This document shows positions 1 to 12,328 of a stretch of DNA of 64,000 nt, one piece after another. How positions within the stretch are numbered: position 1 is the first letter of the stretch; each line of letters opens with the position of its first letter. The position numbers and the translations under genes were made by a program. The notes below the pieces were generated by a model. That model saw nothing but the letters and a program-made list of their open reading frames with translations, was not told where the DNA came from and ran no database searches. Source of the stretch: Mesocentrotus franciscanus (lineage: Eukaryota; Echinodermata; Echinoidea; Camarodonta; Strongylocentrotidae); assembly GCA_037976565.1 (NCBI GenBank), contig CP137679.1, positions 31,749,764-31,813,763 of the forward strand, in the 5' to 3' direction.

Positions 1-1551
1 GTAAGTGTGTTTTATAAGTTCACGGAGAGGGTAGGATTCGGCAGTTGATGCTTGCTTAGGGGCAGATCCTGGATCTTCTTGGGGTCGGGGAGGGGGCAGC
101 ACGAGTCCGAAATATCTCGCTTCTTTGTTGTTGAATGCCTATACAATATTAGTCCAAAATTCTCTGACAAGCAGGAAAGAAACAATTTAATAAAAACATA
201 CAAACAAACAAAAAGGGTTATTACATTTTTAACGTTCTTTTTCAGTTCAATTAAAAATCAAACAAAGAAAATTAAGAAACACAAACGGCTATCGCGTATT
301 TACGTGCTTTTCGGTTCAATTTTGCCTGAGACGTAGATACAGGATCACAAATTCGTGTATATCATCACTTTTGTGTAATTTAGCTATGCCAGGCTTCTTT
401 TATTTTTCTAATAGGGCGACATGCGCCCCGCATGCCCTCTGGATACGCCAATGATGCCAACGCCCTTCCAAGCGTCATTTAAGGGGCTCTTTCCACGCAT
501 TCCGTTGTGAGTTCAAAAGTTGAAGTACGCGTGTAAAGATTTGCAGCCGGATTTGGTTTTCTCGAACGCTACAAGAAAGAATTTGTAAAATGTGCTCATA
601 TACTCAATTTCTGGAGTGTAAATAAATTTGAAACGTCTTAGTGTTTTTATACTGGATGGCATTGTAATTGTAAGACACGCCCATAATTCTAATAAATGAC
701 CAATCACAGCATGCAAACATGAAATGTCTTAGTGTTAGTAAAGTGGGTGGATCCGCCCATAATTCTACGAGAGATGAAGGAATGACCAATCACAGCGCGG
801 AATTCCCTCCAACTTCCATTTATACATGTAACTTTTTGTTTGTTTAAACCTTTAAATGACGTTTCTTTGCTAAATGATTTCATGTACTTGGACTGCGTGA
901 TGTTTGGAATTTTTGGTGTACGTGCATAATATAGTTTATTCATATTTCTCCACCCATCTAACTCCGGTTCGCTTCAGTGGAAATAAAGGTTTTCCGGAAC
1001 TAACATATATCCTATCTATGCCTCGTTCTGTTAGAGAGAGAGGAGAGAACATTGCATTATCTGCGCTATTTTAGATCTAGACTCAAAGGTAGGAAGTTTA
1101 TTTATTTATTTCACAGACGTTTTTATATTGTTGTTTCTGTCCACTTTTTGCTCTTGTAATGATTGTCTCCTTCTTCCCCGCAAAATTATTTTTGATCATT
1201 GTCTTATGCTCATTGTAATTCTTTACTGGATTTGTTTTTCAGTTGATTTTTCGTTGTTATGAGTATACTGTAGATATATTAGTTTTAGATAAGATATCCG
1301 AGCAGCCAATGCAATATTCATGTTTCATTCTGTTTCAAGTGTTCTTATTTTATAACAATTTTGCGTTAAGTTAACCAATTGTGAGTCTGAACTGAATTTC
1401 GTCATTTAATTAAGCATGAAATTGTTAGACATAGTAATATTCGTTATTGTTAAGAAACTTACCAACCGGGCAACTGCAGTATACATACAAAAAGATATTT
1501 TAGGCTAATTTTGATGATATTTTGGTATATTTTTACAATATCATTTTAGTC
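1..1551. other. intergenic, no gene seen
   Basis: No convincing coding exon is visible. Positions about 630-709 and 721-800 form a diverged direct repeat of roughly 90 bp; both halves contain 'cccataattct' and 'tgaccaatcacagc'. The rest is AT-rich sequence without recognisable structure. Confidence 0.5.
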
Positions 1552-1596
1552 AGGAGAAGAGGATCATAACGTAGGGTGATACATGCATTACTTTTA

Positions 1597-1939
1597 TAGT
1601 GCTATTTTATAGTGCTATTTTTGTCAAGAAGAGGTAATGTGTATTCCCTTGTTTTTGCTTGTTATTCAAATACGCTAAGGGGTATGATTTTGATTTAAGC
1701 ATTTATTTTGTATTTTGTTTTTATTTTTGTAACGACAGAATGTCTTATTTTAAGCCATGTTCTATCTAAACCTAATAATTATCAACTATGTTATCTTAGG
1801 GACGTTGCGCTTCAAACAATTTTTTGTTTATGCACTGTTCCTACTATGTATTACATCTCGATGTAACCCACTGAATTTTATTATCTGTAAACAATTATTT
1901 TACATGGTGAATAAATAAAACAAACAAACAAACAAACAA
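1597..1939 (+). mobile_element. 343-bp retroposon-like insertion with (CAAA)n tail
   Basis: This sequence interrupts one copy of the local duplication; the other copy, around 2457-2470, preserves the uninterrupted site. It is flanked by a 7-bp target-site duplication ACTTTTA (1590-1596 and 1940-1946) and ends in a (CAAA)n tail after 'gaataaataaaa'. A simple 3' tail plus a target duplication without terminal inverted repeats points to a non-LTR retrotransposon 3' fragment or a SINE. The family is not identified. Confidence 0.7.
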
Positions 1940-2242
1940 ACTTTTAATATACGAATCGCCCACTACTTTGCTGACACATAATCTGGATAATATAAAGTTA
2001 ACTACAAACTTAACAAAATGCTCCTTTAGAAATGAAAGGTAGTAGAAGAAAAAAGTCAGCAGCAACAAAAAATAACCGCAAAGATCTAATGGGAAATGAA
2101 TGAATACCATACTCTTTCTAAGGTTTTGTCCTTATTTAAAAAGCTATATAGGGTTAAATTATATATTCTCATTCCATTTCACAGACTTTTTAACCCCACA
2201 AATCGAGGATAATATGATGATATTTATTCTAATAGCAAATTG

Positions 2243-2413
2243 AAGAAGACAGATAACGTATGATATAGTAAAGTAACAAATAAAAAGGAGGAAACAAAAT
2301 ATATAGATTTATAATTATGTATGACACATGCTCAGGGGCTAGTTCCTAATTCCTTTCTTGAATTATGCTTGTACCTAAGCAACGGGAATGGTAATATCGA
2401 CTTGGTTTCCAAC
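2243..2413 (+). repeat. dispersed repeat, copy 1 (copy 2 at about 4967-5130)
   Basis: Nearly identical to a block in intron 2 of the first SOUL gene. Both carry 'atagtaaagtaacaaat', 'aaggaggaaacaaaatat' and 'tatgacacatgctcaggg'. The second copy runs into tRNA-like sequence at 5100-5165, so this may be the body of a SINE. Confidence 0.75.
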
Positions 2414-2798
2414 CAGGAGGAGAAGAGGATCATAACGTATAGGGTGATACATGCATTACTTTTAATATACGAATCGCCCACTTTGCTGAAAAATAACCTG
2501 AATAATACAGACTTAACTAAATGCTCCTTTAGAAATGAGAGAAAGGAGAAAAAAATCAGCAGCAACAAAATAACCGCAAAGATCTAAAGGGAAATGAATG
2601 AATACCATACTCTTTCTAAGTTTTTGTCCTTATTTAAAAAGCTATATAGGGTTAAATCATATATTCTCACTCCTTTTCACAACCTGTTTAACCCCACAAT
2701 ACGAGGATAATATGAAGATATTTATTCTAATAGCAAATTATTGTTCCTTGTCTGGTAAATTTTGTATGTTTTGTCTTTGCCATACAGATTCACTAAAG

Positions 2799-5700
2799 AT
2801 GAATTTTTTCCAAGTCATCAATTTTGTGCTCTTGATATCAACAACGTCTCGAGGATGCCCGACAAAAGAGAAACCAACCGTCATCATCGAGGGATCCGGA
2901 GATTTCGATGATCCCGCCCGACATCAGTCGATCAGCGTCAATTCCGAAGGAAATCTAACGACGGACGATCTCGGCTCTGTGAGTGGTCTGCGACCAGGAG
3001 GCCCGGGTCGAATGTTGGATCGAGCTCAGAACAAGGAATTTTATCCTCCACGAGCTAGAAAGATCGATCTCGACAACAAATCCGACGAGCACGGGGCGGA
3101 CGATTACGCGGCTGAGAAGCGTAATGGGGAGAAAGGTCCGCGGTTGGTTTTCGGAGGCAGCGCCGACTCGCTTACGACGGTCTTATCTGAAAAGAATCGC
3201 TATCTGCAAACCCACGAGGTGCCCGGTTCTGTTTCTCTCTTGGAGACGGTCCCCTCCGCAAACTCAACGTCGGTTCCCTCCGTGCCCGAAAGTCACGATG
3301 GATCAATTTCCTCTGGACACCTTAGCCAAGAATTGGCCCAACCTAGGAGTCCGAGTCGGGCGACCTTTCCATTTTGGCCTAGTCCTTCAACAGATGGCCC
3401 ACCCGAAATTCCAAACCAACCCGAGCCGACAACACATCATCACTCTCTTCCATCGCGTTTACCTGAACTCCTGGCAGTGAAACCCATAAGTCCATCTAAA
3501 AGCAATTCGGACTTCCTGCAATCTGGACTCTCCGCGGCACCAGGCTTAGTTGTTCAGGATCCCGGCGCCTCTTCTATCATGCAGCGACTTCCTCCAGAAC
3601 TGCTGATGTACTTGCAGACGCTGGGGACATCTGTCGAAAGCCATCTCTTGGAAGAGTTTCGAAGCATCGGGTTCAGTATGGGACCCCACGGAGAAGGGTA
3701 AGTGCTATTTTATCCAATAGTTATTGCCTACTGTTTCACAACCTTTTAACACTGGTTAATCTGTTAATCCATGAGGGCAAACTTCTAATTGAATTGATAG
3801 TGAAAAAATTATATTGCCAGATTGAGATAGTTGTATAAATTAGAATGATTGCAAAAAATGTTTCAATACACATTAGTGTAATAATTATATAATAATCATA
3901 GAATTAATTTGCTTATTTCTGTTGTTTTGCATAATTAGGTTTAGCTTAAAGGTATAGACCGGTTCTGGTCATGCGATTGCATTGTGAAAGAAACGTTGTG
4001 AAATCGATCAGAAAAGGTTGATCAACTAGCATATAAGTATTGGTGTGTACTGCAAGGTTCTGGAATCATCAAAATGATAAGAAATTTGGCCAAGTCTTGG
4101 TAAAGTTACAAGCACTGTACACAAAAAGATGTATATGGGACTACCCTATATCTATCCAGTCCGGATATATATGATAATTTACCAAATATATCAATTAATA
4201 GGCGGTTTCCCGGCAAAATTTGTATCATCACGTATTGGTAAAAACATATTCTTTCACATGATTGGTAATAAGAGCTTCCATTTCATTTTTTTGAGAGGGG
4301 GCGTTTCCAAAACTTGTCTATACCTTTAACGTTTATGGGCTAGTACCATCAGTACAAACTGTTTTGTCCACTATTTCCCCAACCACATCTACCGTTTCAC
4401 TCTATCTGTTGATTGTATTAAGTTGGTAGCCCCAATGTATATAGACGGATTAACATTTTCCATATTAAGCCTAATCCATGTGAATGCAAAAGGATTAATA
4501 AAGAGATAATCTTTTTTTACACAGACAGCCGATGTCACGTCTAAATTACAGGATAATCTGTTCATTAGGCGACGTCGAAGTGCGATCATATCGTCGTTCG
4601 ACATGGATTTCGACCGTGGTCAACACCTCGTCTTTCGACGTCGCTACTTATATCGGTTTCCACAGGCTATTTAAATACATACAAGGAGAAAACACAAGGG
4701 GTGAGTTTTCTTCTTCATTAAAAAATGAATTATAGATCTTTAATCTTGATCCCCATTCATTTACGTTCCTTCTTTTTACACCAAGTTTATTCTCGATGTA
4801 TCTTTTGTGCTTTTCACATTTTATATTTATACTTGTCATCTGCGATCATGGAATTATGGTGGGGTTTTTTATTTTTATTGATGAGTGAAAAAAAAACACC
4901 GAATCTTAAATATTGAGATAAATGGGCGTAGGAGTAATTTATACAAAACGAAATACGGGAAATTATTTAAAAAAAGACAGATATAAACGGATGATATAGT
5001 AAAGTAACAAATAAAAAGGAGGAAACAAAATATATAGATTTATAATTATGTATGACACATGCTCAGGGGTCAGTTCCTAATTCCTTTCTTTAATTATGCT
5101 TGTACCTATGTAAATATCGTCTTGTTTCAAACCCGGGACCTCGCGACTAAGACCAACGCTCTACTATTCGTTTCTTAAATCTGTCTCTCAGGAGCAAAGC
5201 TAGAAATGGCCAAGCCAGTTCGGACACAAGTTACATCAGCACCTACAGACAGAGACACGGAGGAGCCCCCGGGAGGAGGGGATGATCGAACCCGTTACAC
5301 TGTCTCCTTCTATACGCCTCGCAAACGAGCTGTGGATTTTCCGACGCCACTTGATCGACGGGTAAGTTTTTCCAAAATCAGGGGGATGTTTCATCAACTA
5401 GAATTGATTTCGATTAAAAAAAAAAAAATCATTTTTAAGCTTTACAACTGATACTTGTGAACTGTTTCATCAAATCGATTTTAAAGAGAAGGTTGAGTTC
5501 TGGGAAGAGGTGAAAAATAATTTGTGAGCGTTATTATTGTTATTATGCAAGTGTGGAAGAACATCAGATAAGAAATGTTACCTGAAGAGAATGGCTCTTC
5601 AAATGCCTTAATATTCTAAATATGGCATGTAACAGCATAAAAATCGGGACTGATTTTTATGCCACATGTTTGTGTAGTCACATATACATATTTCTGTACG

Positions 5701-7278
5701 TGTACAGTGCTTGTAACTTTACCAAGACTGGGCCAAATTTCTTATCATTTTGATGATTCCAGAACCTTGCAGTACACACCAATACTTATATGCTAGATGA
5801 TCAACCTTTTCTGATTGATTCCACACCGTTTCTTTCACAATGCAACCGCATGACCGGAACTCAACTTTATCTTTAAGGCTTGATGAAACACCCCTAGACA
5901 ACTCCTTTCAAACATTTTTACTGTTACTTTTGTCAAGTCCGCCCCATGCTTTTCGCTCTCTCTCTTCACTTTTTATGTCTGCATATGTATATTGCTTCCG
6001 ATCACCTTTATTTGCCTGTCCCTGCTCCTTTATCCCTGTTTGTGTGTTTTCATATATTTTCATAAACCCATGTAATTTTTCTACTATATTATCTATTCAT
6101 AAGACAATTTCTTTGATTGATTCAACTATCTCCGGCCGGGCCAAGATGATATTGGGGTAAAACCCGTCGTTATCTATGTATTTAATTTATCAGTCCATCC
6201 GGTTTCTTTTAAAAGATAGCGGATAAAGGAATTTATCAAGACATGTTGTTCAAAATCTGAATCTTTTTTTATATTTAGATCTTTATTGAGGATTTGAGAC
6301 CGTCTCGTTTTTACGCATTGTCGTTCGGCGGATTTCCCATCAGCAATCGAGTGGACAAACAAGCTCATCGGTTGGCCCGACTTCTTCCGAACTCTAATCG
6401 GAATCAATCGGAGTCACTCGGGTCATCCCTTTTCGTTGATGTGTATGATACGTAAGTTTATTTCGCCTTTCTTTGTTTATTTTGTGCTTTTATGTGAACC
6501 ACTTTGTGAAAACCTTTGTTGGTAATTACGGGATTTCACAATGCATTGTACCTGGGTGATCCCATATAAAACAGTGAATGCATTGTTACGTCAGATGCAT
6601 TAGTGCTGGATGAATTTGCAGTTGGTCCATAGCGTTTCGTTCCCCTTTTATCAATTCATGAATACACCAAAAGGGGCAGAGTTTTTTTTCTTCGATTGAT
6701 AATGATTATATACTGGTTTTATATAGGGCTTAACATCGACGATGTCTCTAATTTAAGCGCTAAACAGATTATATTATTACCTGGTCAATGGATTGATTGT
6801 CAGCACACAATGAATGCACATTCTCCTCTTCCTGAGGAGCATTCTAGCCAGGTGCCATTTTACCAGCGCTCACAATGCTGAGCCTACTACAATGACTTTC
6901 GCATTCTACCAGTTCCCATTTCTCACTTGGGTGTAGAGAAACAATATAGATAAATACCTTTCATTTGTCAATCCGTCAATCCGAAGAAATGCTATGTTAC
7001 CCGCCCCTTCTCAATTCACTAAAATGATTTATATTGTATGATTATTTGAAATGAATGCACATTTTCACGATTTTGATCAGAGTGTAAGGAATTATAACAC
7101 CGTAAGGCACTGATTTTTTAAAAAAAACCGTATTACATCTATGATTTATATGTTATATCTTTTTTTCCTGTCCAGTCCAACGAAGTTGACGGACCGGCAC
7201 AACGAAATCCTCATTCCATTGGAATTGGACGACACTCCTCGACGCTGGTGCTCGGACCCGGGACCTACAACCGAGTGA
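2799..7278 (+). CDS. secreted single-SOUL-domain (HEBP-like) protein with long low-complexity N-terminus
   Basis: Five coding exons: 2799-3697, 4525-4700, 5192-5361, 6279-6451, 7176-7278 (506 residues). All junctions have AG/GT borders and compatible phases (2, 1, 0, 2). The start is chosen because residues 1-20 form a signal peptide (MNFFQVINFVLLIS...). An acceptor at 2786-2787 suggests a 5' UTR intron. Residues 21-300 are Ser/Pro/Gly-rich and disordered, with no domain recognised. Residues 305-493 match the SOUL/HEBP heme-binding fold: 'VEVRSY', 'STWISTVV', 'GFHRLFKYIQGEN', 'KLEMAKPV', 'YTVSFYTP', 'IFIEDLRP', 'FGGF', 'VDVYDTP' and 'RHNEILIPL' are the family landmarks in order. Family members bind heme or porphyrin and are usually small and cytosolic, so secretion and the extension are unusual. 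The second SOUL gene lies 5 kb downstream on the same strand. A possible poly(A) signal AATAAA is at 7709-7714. The ligand is unknown. Confidence 0.82.
3947..4328 (+). mobile_element. MITE with TA target duplication, copy 1
   Basis: A 378-bp element (3949-4326) lies in intron 1 of the first SOUL gene. Its terminal inverted repeats are imperfect: AAGGTATAGACCGGTTCTGG at the left, and the complement of CCAAAACTTGTCTATACCTT at the right. It is flanked by TA dinucleotides. A near-identical full-length copy is at 31677-32066 and a truncated inverted copy at 5699-5876. There is no transposase. The TA duplication fits Tc1/mariner-type mobilisation. Confidence 0.8.
5100..5165 (-). mobile_element. tRNA-derived SINE fragment
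   Basis: On the minus strand it reads 'tagtagagcgttggtctta' (A-box region) and then 'gaggtcccgggtttgaaac' (B-box-like), the spacing of a tRNA-derived Pol III promoter. The acceptor stem is not complete, so it is a SINE head rather than a tRNA gene. It lies 26 bp before the acceptor of exon 3 of the first SOUL gene. Confidence 0.5.
5699..5876 (-). mobile_element. truncated inverted copy of the TA-flanked MITE
   Basis: Reverse complement of the first half of the element at 3949-4326, recognised by 'accttgcagtacacacca', 'cttatatgct' and 'tttctttcacaatgca'. The other half is missing and the terminal repeat is diverged. It lies in intron 3 of the first SOUL gene. Confidence 0.75.
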
Positions 7279-10200
7279 CAAAGTACATCATCTTATCACT
7301 ATGTCCTATTAGGGGCGTTAGTAACGGGCGGGGAAAGAGGGAAGCGCCCACGGTTGCTATCATCCATAATACTTGTTACGACAGCAACTGTTCCGCCATC
7401 CGCTTATTCTTGCCCAAATAATGACGACATTCATATTACTGATATGAATTCATTTCTTTTGGTAAAAAATGCACCGATAATTTCTTCATTTTCACTTTAA
7501 TAATGAAAATGAGTTTGATGAATAACACGTGATGTTTGAAGAAATTGGAATGCTTTATGTTTCCCAGGTAGGGAATTTAGAACATCAAAACTTTGACTAC
7601 TGCATTTATTTAATGAGGAGAACGATTATTTTCATTCTTCTTTGTCTTTGGCCCCTCTCCTATATGTTTGCATTAGAAACACAACTCCGCGTGGTTGGCG
7701 AAAAGTCGAATAAAGTTAATTGCAGCAATTGTCATAGTATCATCGCATAATCGAGCAGCTTTTATTCATATTTATTATGCTATATGCTATTAAAAAAATA
7801 CACATCAGGGCCCCGTCTTACAACGAGTTGATATCAATCGCAACTATGTACATAAGAGATAGGAAACTGCAAACTTGCGATTGATTTGGATCAATCGCAA
7901 CTCTTTGTAAGACGGGGCCCTGGACTGTTCAAAAGATATATGGAGATGTACATCTACGCACATGTACTATTCCTGTATATATTTAATATTCATAGAGTAG
8001 CGTGTAATGTATGAATATCAAAATGTCATATTTGAATATCAGAAAAAGCACCGGAATATAAAGTTTGGGTTAAAGTGATATAAATATCATAGACGTTAGC
8101 TTATCATTTAGCAGTAACCGTATATCCTTATGAATATGATTTGTTCTTACCTTTTCACATTTATTTTTACCGTTTCTTCTAAGGGGTGCTCAGAAAAAAT
8201 ATTAAAATGTAATATTTTAAATAATTGTAATGGAATGTTGATCTGTAGTTCACATAAAAAAGTTTGAGATTAAAGAGTACGACATATGCGTTGATGGATA
8301 CTGTACAGGTATAGGGAAAATACAAACCATTCGATATGAAATATAGCCCTGGGTCAAGTGATTACACGAGATTGAATAAATACAATTCAGACGTATTAAG
8401 GCTAGTTAAGATATGACGCAGTAAACCGCAACAAAATGCCGCCTCGTTTTTTTTTTTTTGTAAACGAATGGCAACAAGGATCCTGAGCGTATTTTCAAAG
8501 CTCTGTGTTATAAGATACAGAAATATGACGTGTATTGCAATTTACGCAATCATGAAAAAGATCCGCCGCAGTTTCCCGCATTATATCTGAAAGAGGCTTA
8601 AATGTTTCCTATAATCATTAATGTTGTTAATTTTTAACTTTCCATGTGCTTGTCATATTTATGCTGTATTTTTATATTGAAATATTTTGTTTTTTTTAAC
8701 GAAAAGATATGAGATGACGTCCAATTTTCATTTTCTGTTTTATATTTCTTCTTTGTTGTGTGGTGGCTTTATTATGTCATTTGCAATGGGAACGACTGAA
8801 ATAAGCGCTATGATTCCTTTAGAAATTAAAGATAATACCCTTTTCTTATATATACCATATCATGTCTTCAATATTTGTATAACAAGTAATAGCTATTCCA
8901 GAATTGTGCTTCCTACAATAAAATAAAAAAGGAATGTTTGTTTTGTTTTGAAAGTTTTTGTTCATTTTGGAAGGTTTTCTAATTTGAATTCACTGTGTAT
9001 AAATACATATAAAGAAAAAACTGATTAAAAAGTTTCTACCAAAATCCTATCAACTTGGGTTGTCGAGAGAATACTTTACCTTCTTTTGTTTTGTAAACTG
9101 TTTCCTACATTCAATCACCAAACGAATATTGAAAACTTACACGACTTATTTTGCTTATGATAAATGTATATGTTCTCATGCTGCACCCAACATATTTGAC
9201 TATATACGCAATTATAAGATCACGTCCATATTAAATGCTAATAATAGAACAGTAATTTCTGTTCTTATATAGCGCATTATACCGTTGAAAAAGGTCTCAA
9301 CGGAAACAGTAATCTGCGAAAAGAAAATGATAGAAAATAGAAAAAATCCATCGACAACAGATGTCCATGTTCGCGGCATTTTTTTTGGGGGGGGGGGGCG
9401 GCGGCCAAATTACATTCATAACATTGTGATTTTCGGGGCAGATCTAGGTGGGCACCTGGGGCAATAACCACTCCTCCCCCCAACAAAAAGGGGGCTGCTG
9501 ACAGTTTTGGGTTGTCACAGATTTGCGAACTTGTGTCCCCTCCCCTCCCCTCCTGCCCACCGTTCGTATATACGTTGGACTTGGAATTGAAAGCAATTTT
9601 TTATAAATTGAATGAAGAGGTGACGAAAAAGGGCGAGAAAATCTATATATAGGCCTAACCTATAAATAGGAGGTTTCACGGTCAGGTGGCGAGTTTAATT
9701 TATCACTGTCTTGAGGACATTATTTTTAAGATTGGCGATTGGATGAAAAGTTTTGTGGCATATATGCTGTCTAATTTCGGTTTATGTGATAATGCGTTTC
9801 ATATAATAATGCAAAAAAGGCAAAGCCACTCGATGTTCGTGTTCTTCCATTAAGCTGGTGATAAGCCTACGATCAGCCTACATGACATTAATCATCCTCC
9901 CATCTTCTCTCGTCCTTACTCTTCTCTTTTCTTCTCCCTCTCTATCTCTCCTTTTATCTTCTCTTTTCTTCTCCCTCTCCATCTCTCTCTTTTTTTTCTT
10001 TTTTCAAGGCTGAAAAGTGGTACGGTTAATCCCGTACAGCCCGTATACAGTCGTGATGTTCGTAATATCGCAATGTTTAGCCTGCATAGTGTAAATGGCC
10101 CATGAACACACAAAGAACAATCATGACACATGAAACTCAGATATCCTTGGTACGTAGCAGAATAAAGATAAGTATCGAACCTGCAGAATCGTATGCTGTA

Positions 10201-10634
10201 ATGTTATATCTCGGCCGTTGGATTCGAACCAAAATTTCTTTCTGAAGACGCTAACAATGACCAGACCACCCCCCCCCACCTATTTTTAAGGAGACTTGTC
10301 ATAGGCTTTTGTAGATTGGTCCCTTTTTTTGTTGCTGGTCAGATTTGAGGGGAATTGGGCTTTGGGCCCCACTTTACAAAACACTGGAGCTACCCCTGGA
10401 TACCTGACATTCAATGCACAATTTTGCCTACACAATATACTCAATATAGTCATTCTTTGTTGCGGACATGTTTTTGTCCGTAACAGGGATTAAACCCTGC
10501 ACAGCCAATCGTCAGATATCCGGGCAAAACAGACAAAACAAGGTTAACAAACTTCGATTCGCATTGTTCTATCAAATTGTAATACCGGGACAGGTTTTCT
10601 GGGAAGCTTTATCAAACACTCACGTTTTATCTAG
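7279..10634. other. intergenic between the two SOUL genes
   Basis: No coding exon is recognised. It holds a palindromic MITE (7806-7922), a G/C homopolymer patch at 9380-9410, pyrimidine-rich low-complexity DNA at 9900-10000, and a diverged B-box-like motif 'ggattcgaacc' near 10220 that may be a decayed SINE. Short open frames here show no domain or signal-peptide logic. Confidence 0.55.
7806..7922. mobile_element. 117-bp palindromic MITE
   Basis: Terminal inverted repeats CAGGGCCCCGTCTTACAA...TTGTAAGACGGGGCCCTG extend into internal 'caatcgcaact' arms, so nearly the whole element folds back. No clear 8-bp target duplication is seen. The CAGGG terminus is hAT-like. Confidence 0.75.
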
Positions 10635-10819
10635 GTCGAAAGGCTTATTTCACTCGTATGTGTGCGCGTATGGCGAACGGGGCTCCAGCTATCTGAACTC
10701 GACAAACATCAAGCCTTTGATACTTAAAACTGGGAGCGAATTGCATGATCGAAGCACAATTTTAATTTAACGGTTCCATTGGAGGAAGAAGTACTGGATG
10801 ATTCGGATCTAAGATTGAG
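10635..10819 (+). other. possible 5' non-coding exon of the tandem-SOUL gene
   Basis: The segment is bounded by a plausible acceptor ('acgttttatctag') and a strong donor (AA|GTAAGTGA), and lies 1.5 kb before the signal-peptide exon. It has no long in-frame coding path. A short frame from 10757 reads HNFNLTVPLEEEVLDD, which resembles the end of the last SOUL exon of the upstream gene (HNEILIPLELDD). It could therefore also be a decayed exon copy, or chance. Confidence 0.25.
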
Positions 10820-11264
10820 AAGTAAGTGACTGTATTTTTTTTTTTTAATCTGGACATAATCAGGCATAGGCCTACTATTTATTTCTGGCATTTTGACTTA
10901 AAAACTAGATTACTACAACAGTTGTTGCATATACATACGAATCGTTATTATAATATACATGTATAAACACATATATTCGTGTATATAGGACTAATTTGGA
11001 GGAATAGCATAGTCTCAAATGTCTGCATATGTAGGAGGGATAAATGGTGTACTCTTTTTAGCTTACAAAGTTACACCTTGCACATTATCTGGGAAGGATT
11101 GGAACTTGTCGACATATTAAATAAATGTTCTGCCCTCTTTCTAGAGTTGGTCACTCAGATATTTTAAATCTTTTGAAAAGGAGGTGATTATTAGATGAAA
11201 AATCCTGTATGGAGGAAAGAGACATTATTTAGTTTACATGTATTGATGTAGAATATAGTGAAAA

Positions 11265-11288
11265 ATTAATGGAAAGAGAGAGGGAGGA

Positions 11289-11319
<31 letters not shown>

Positions 11320-11345
11320 TAGATAGAGAGAGAGAGAGAGAGAGT
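11265..11345. repeat. (GA)n microsatellite
   Basis: Purine-only GA/GATA repeats of about 80 bp upstream of the tandem-SOUL gene. Confidence 0.9.
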
Positions 11346-12328
11346 GGGGTGGGGGTGAGGAAAGAAACAACAAGTAATGCTCATGGATTCCTGCCTTTAT
11401 ATTATAACGGGGGTACTAGCCAGCGTTTTCCAATTCCTGATTTTTATGAAGATTCATGCATCAAACATTAAAACAATGGGGTGGGGTGCCTTCTCTTACA
11501 CCGGATTCTCGATAGGAACATAAATATTGAACCCGCCGTGAACTTATATCCGCCTTACCATGTCCGGTATAAAAGCTGGTCACATGATGCAACAAAATAA
11601 TTGAACAGACCGAATCATAAATGTGCCTTATAGTAATACAAAATATAAATCACGTCTTTACACCTGTCTTTGCTTGTGAGAATACTCGATATATTATACT
11701 GCAGTTTATATAGTGCGTAACAAATTGCTAATAGTTATATGTATAGTTTGATGTGTGAATAACCAATTAATGTCAGTATATTATTATTATTATTATCATG
11801 ACTGTAATGAAATCGGATAATAAGTGACATGTTTTTACCGCAACTTACAAGTTAATTATAGTTTGTTATTATCACAGACAACGTGGTGCTGTACTGCGGT
11901 CTTTCTAAAGCAGTGGCCCTTGCAACTAATAATAATATAAAAAGTATAAGGAGAGACGTACGAACGTTATGGTGGTAGCCTAACAACCAAATCTGAAATT
12001 TGAAAAGATATCATGAAAATGAAAGATCTAATATAAATATTATATCGGGAGGAGGATTGGTCGAGGAGAAGAAATAGCCCTTTTTTAAAATTCTTTTTCC
12101 TCTTTATTCTACATTAATTTTTGTTTACTCTTTAATATACATGTACTTATACTTTACAATAAGAATGTATCAATCACATTATTCTATTATGTGTTAATCA
12201 TTGAAAAAGTAAATCTGGAAAAAGATCAAATAGATAATTTAAATCTAATCCAATCATTATTCTGATTTAACATTATATGTGACACCTTTCTCTGTCGATG
12301 TAGGGTGTGGCTGGATCAATCTCTCAAG

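Larger units (their letters stand above)
1552..2740 (+). repeat. direct duplication upstream of the first SOUL gene
   Basis: A segment of about 320 bp occurs twice. The first copy is 1552-1596 plus 1940-2240, split by an insertion; the second copy is 2414-2740. Shared landmarks include 'gaagaggatcataacgta', 'tgctcctttagaaatga' and 'gcaaagatctaa'. The second copy ends about 47 bp before the acceptor of the first coding exon of the SOUL gene, so the duplication lies in its promoter or 5' UTR intron. Confidence 0.85.

Noticed and set aside
2598..2798. Upstream extension of the first SOUL exon to an earlier ATG
   Set aside because: It would run through a repeated, AT-rich segment and a good acceptor at 2786-2787, and would bury the signal peptide.
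5100..5165. Functional tRNA gene
   Set aside because: A/B-box-like sequences are present but no complete acceptor stem or cloverleaf can be drawn, and a related repeat body continues beyond it.
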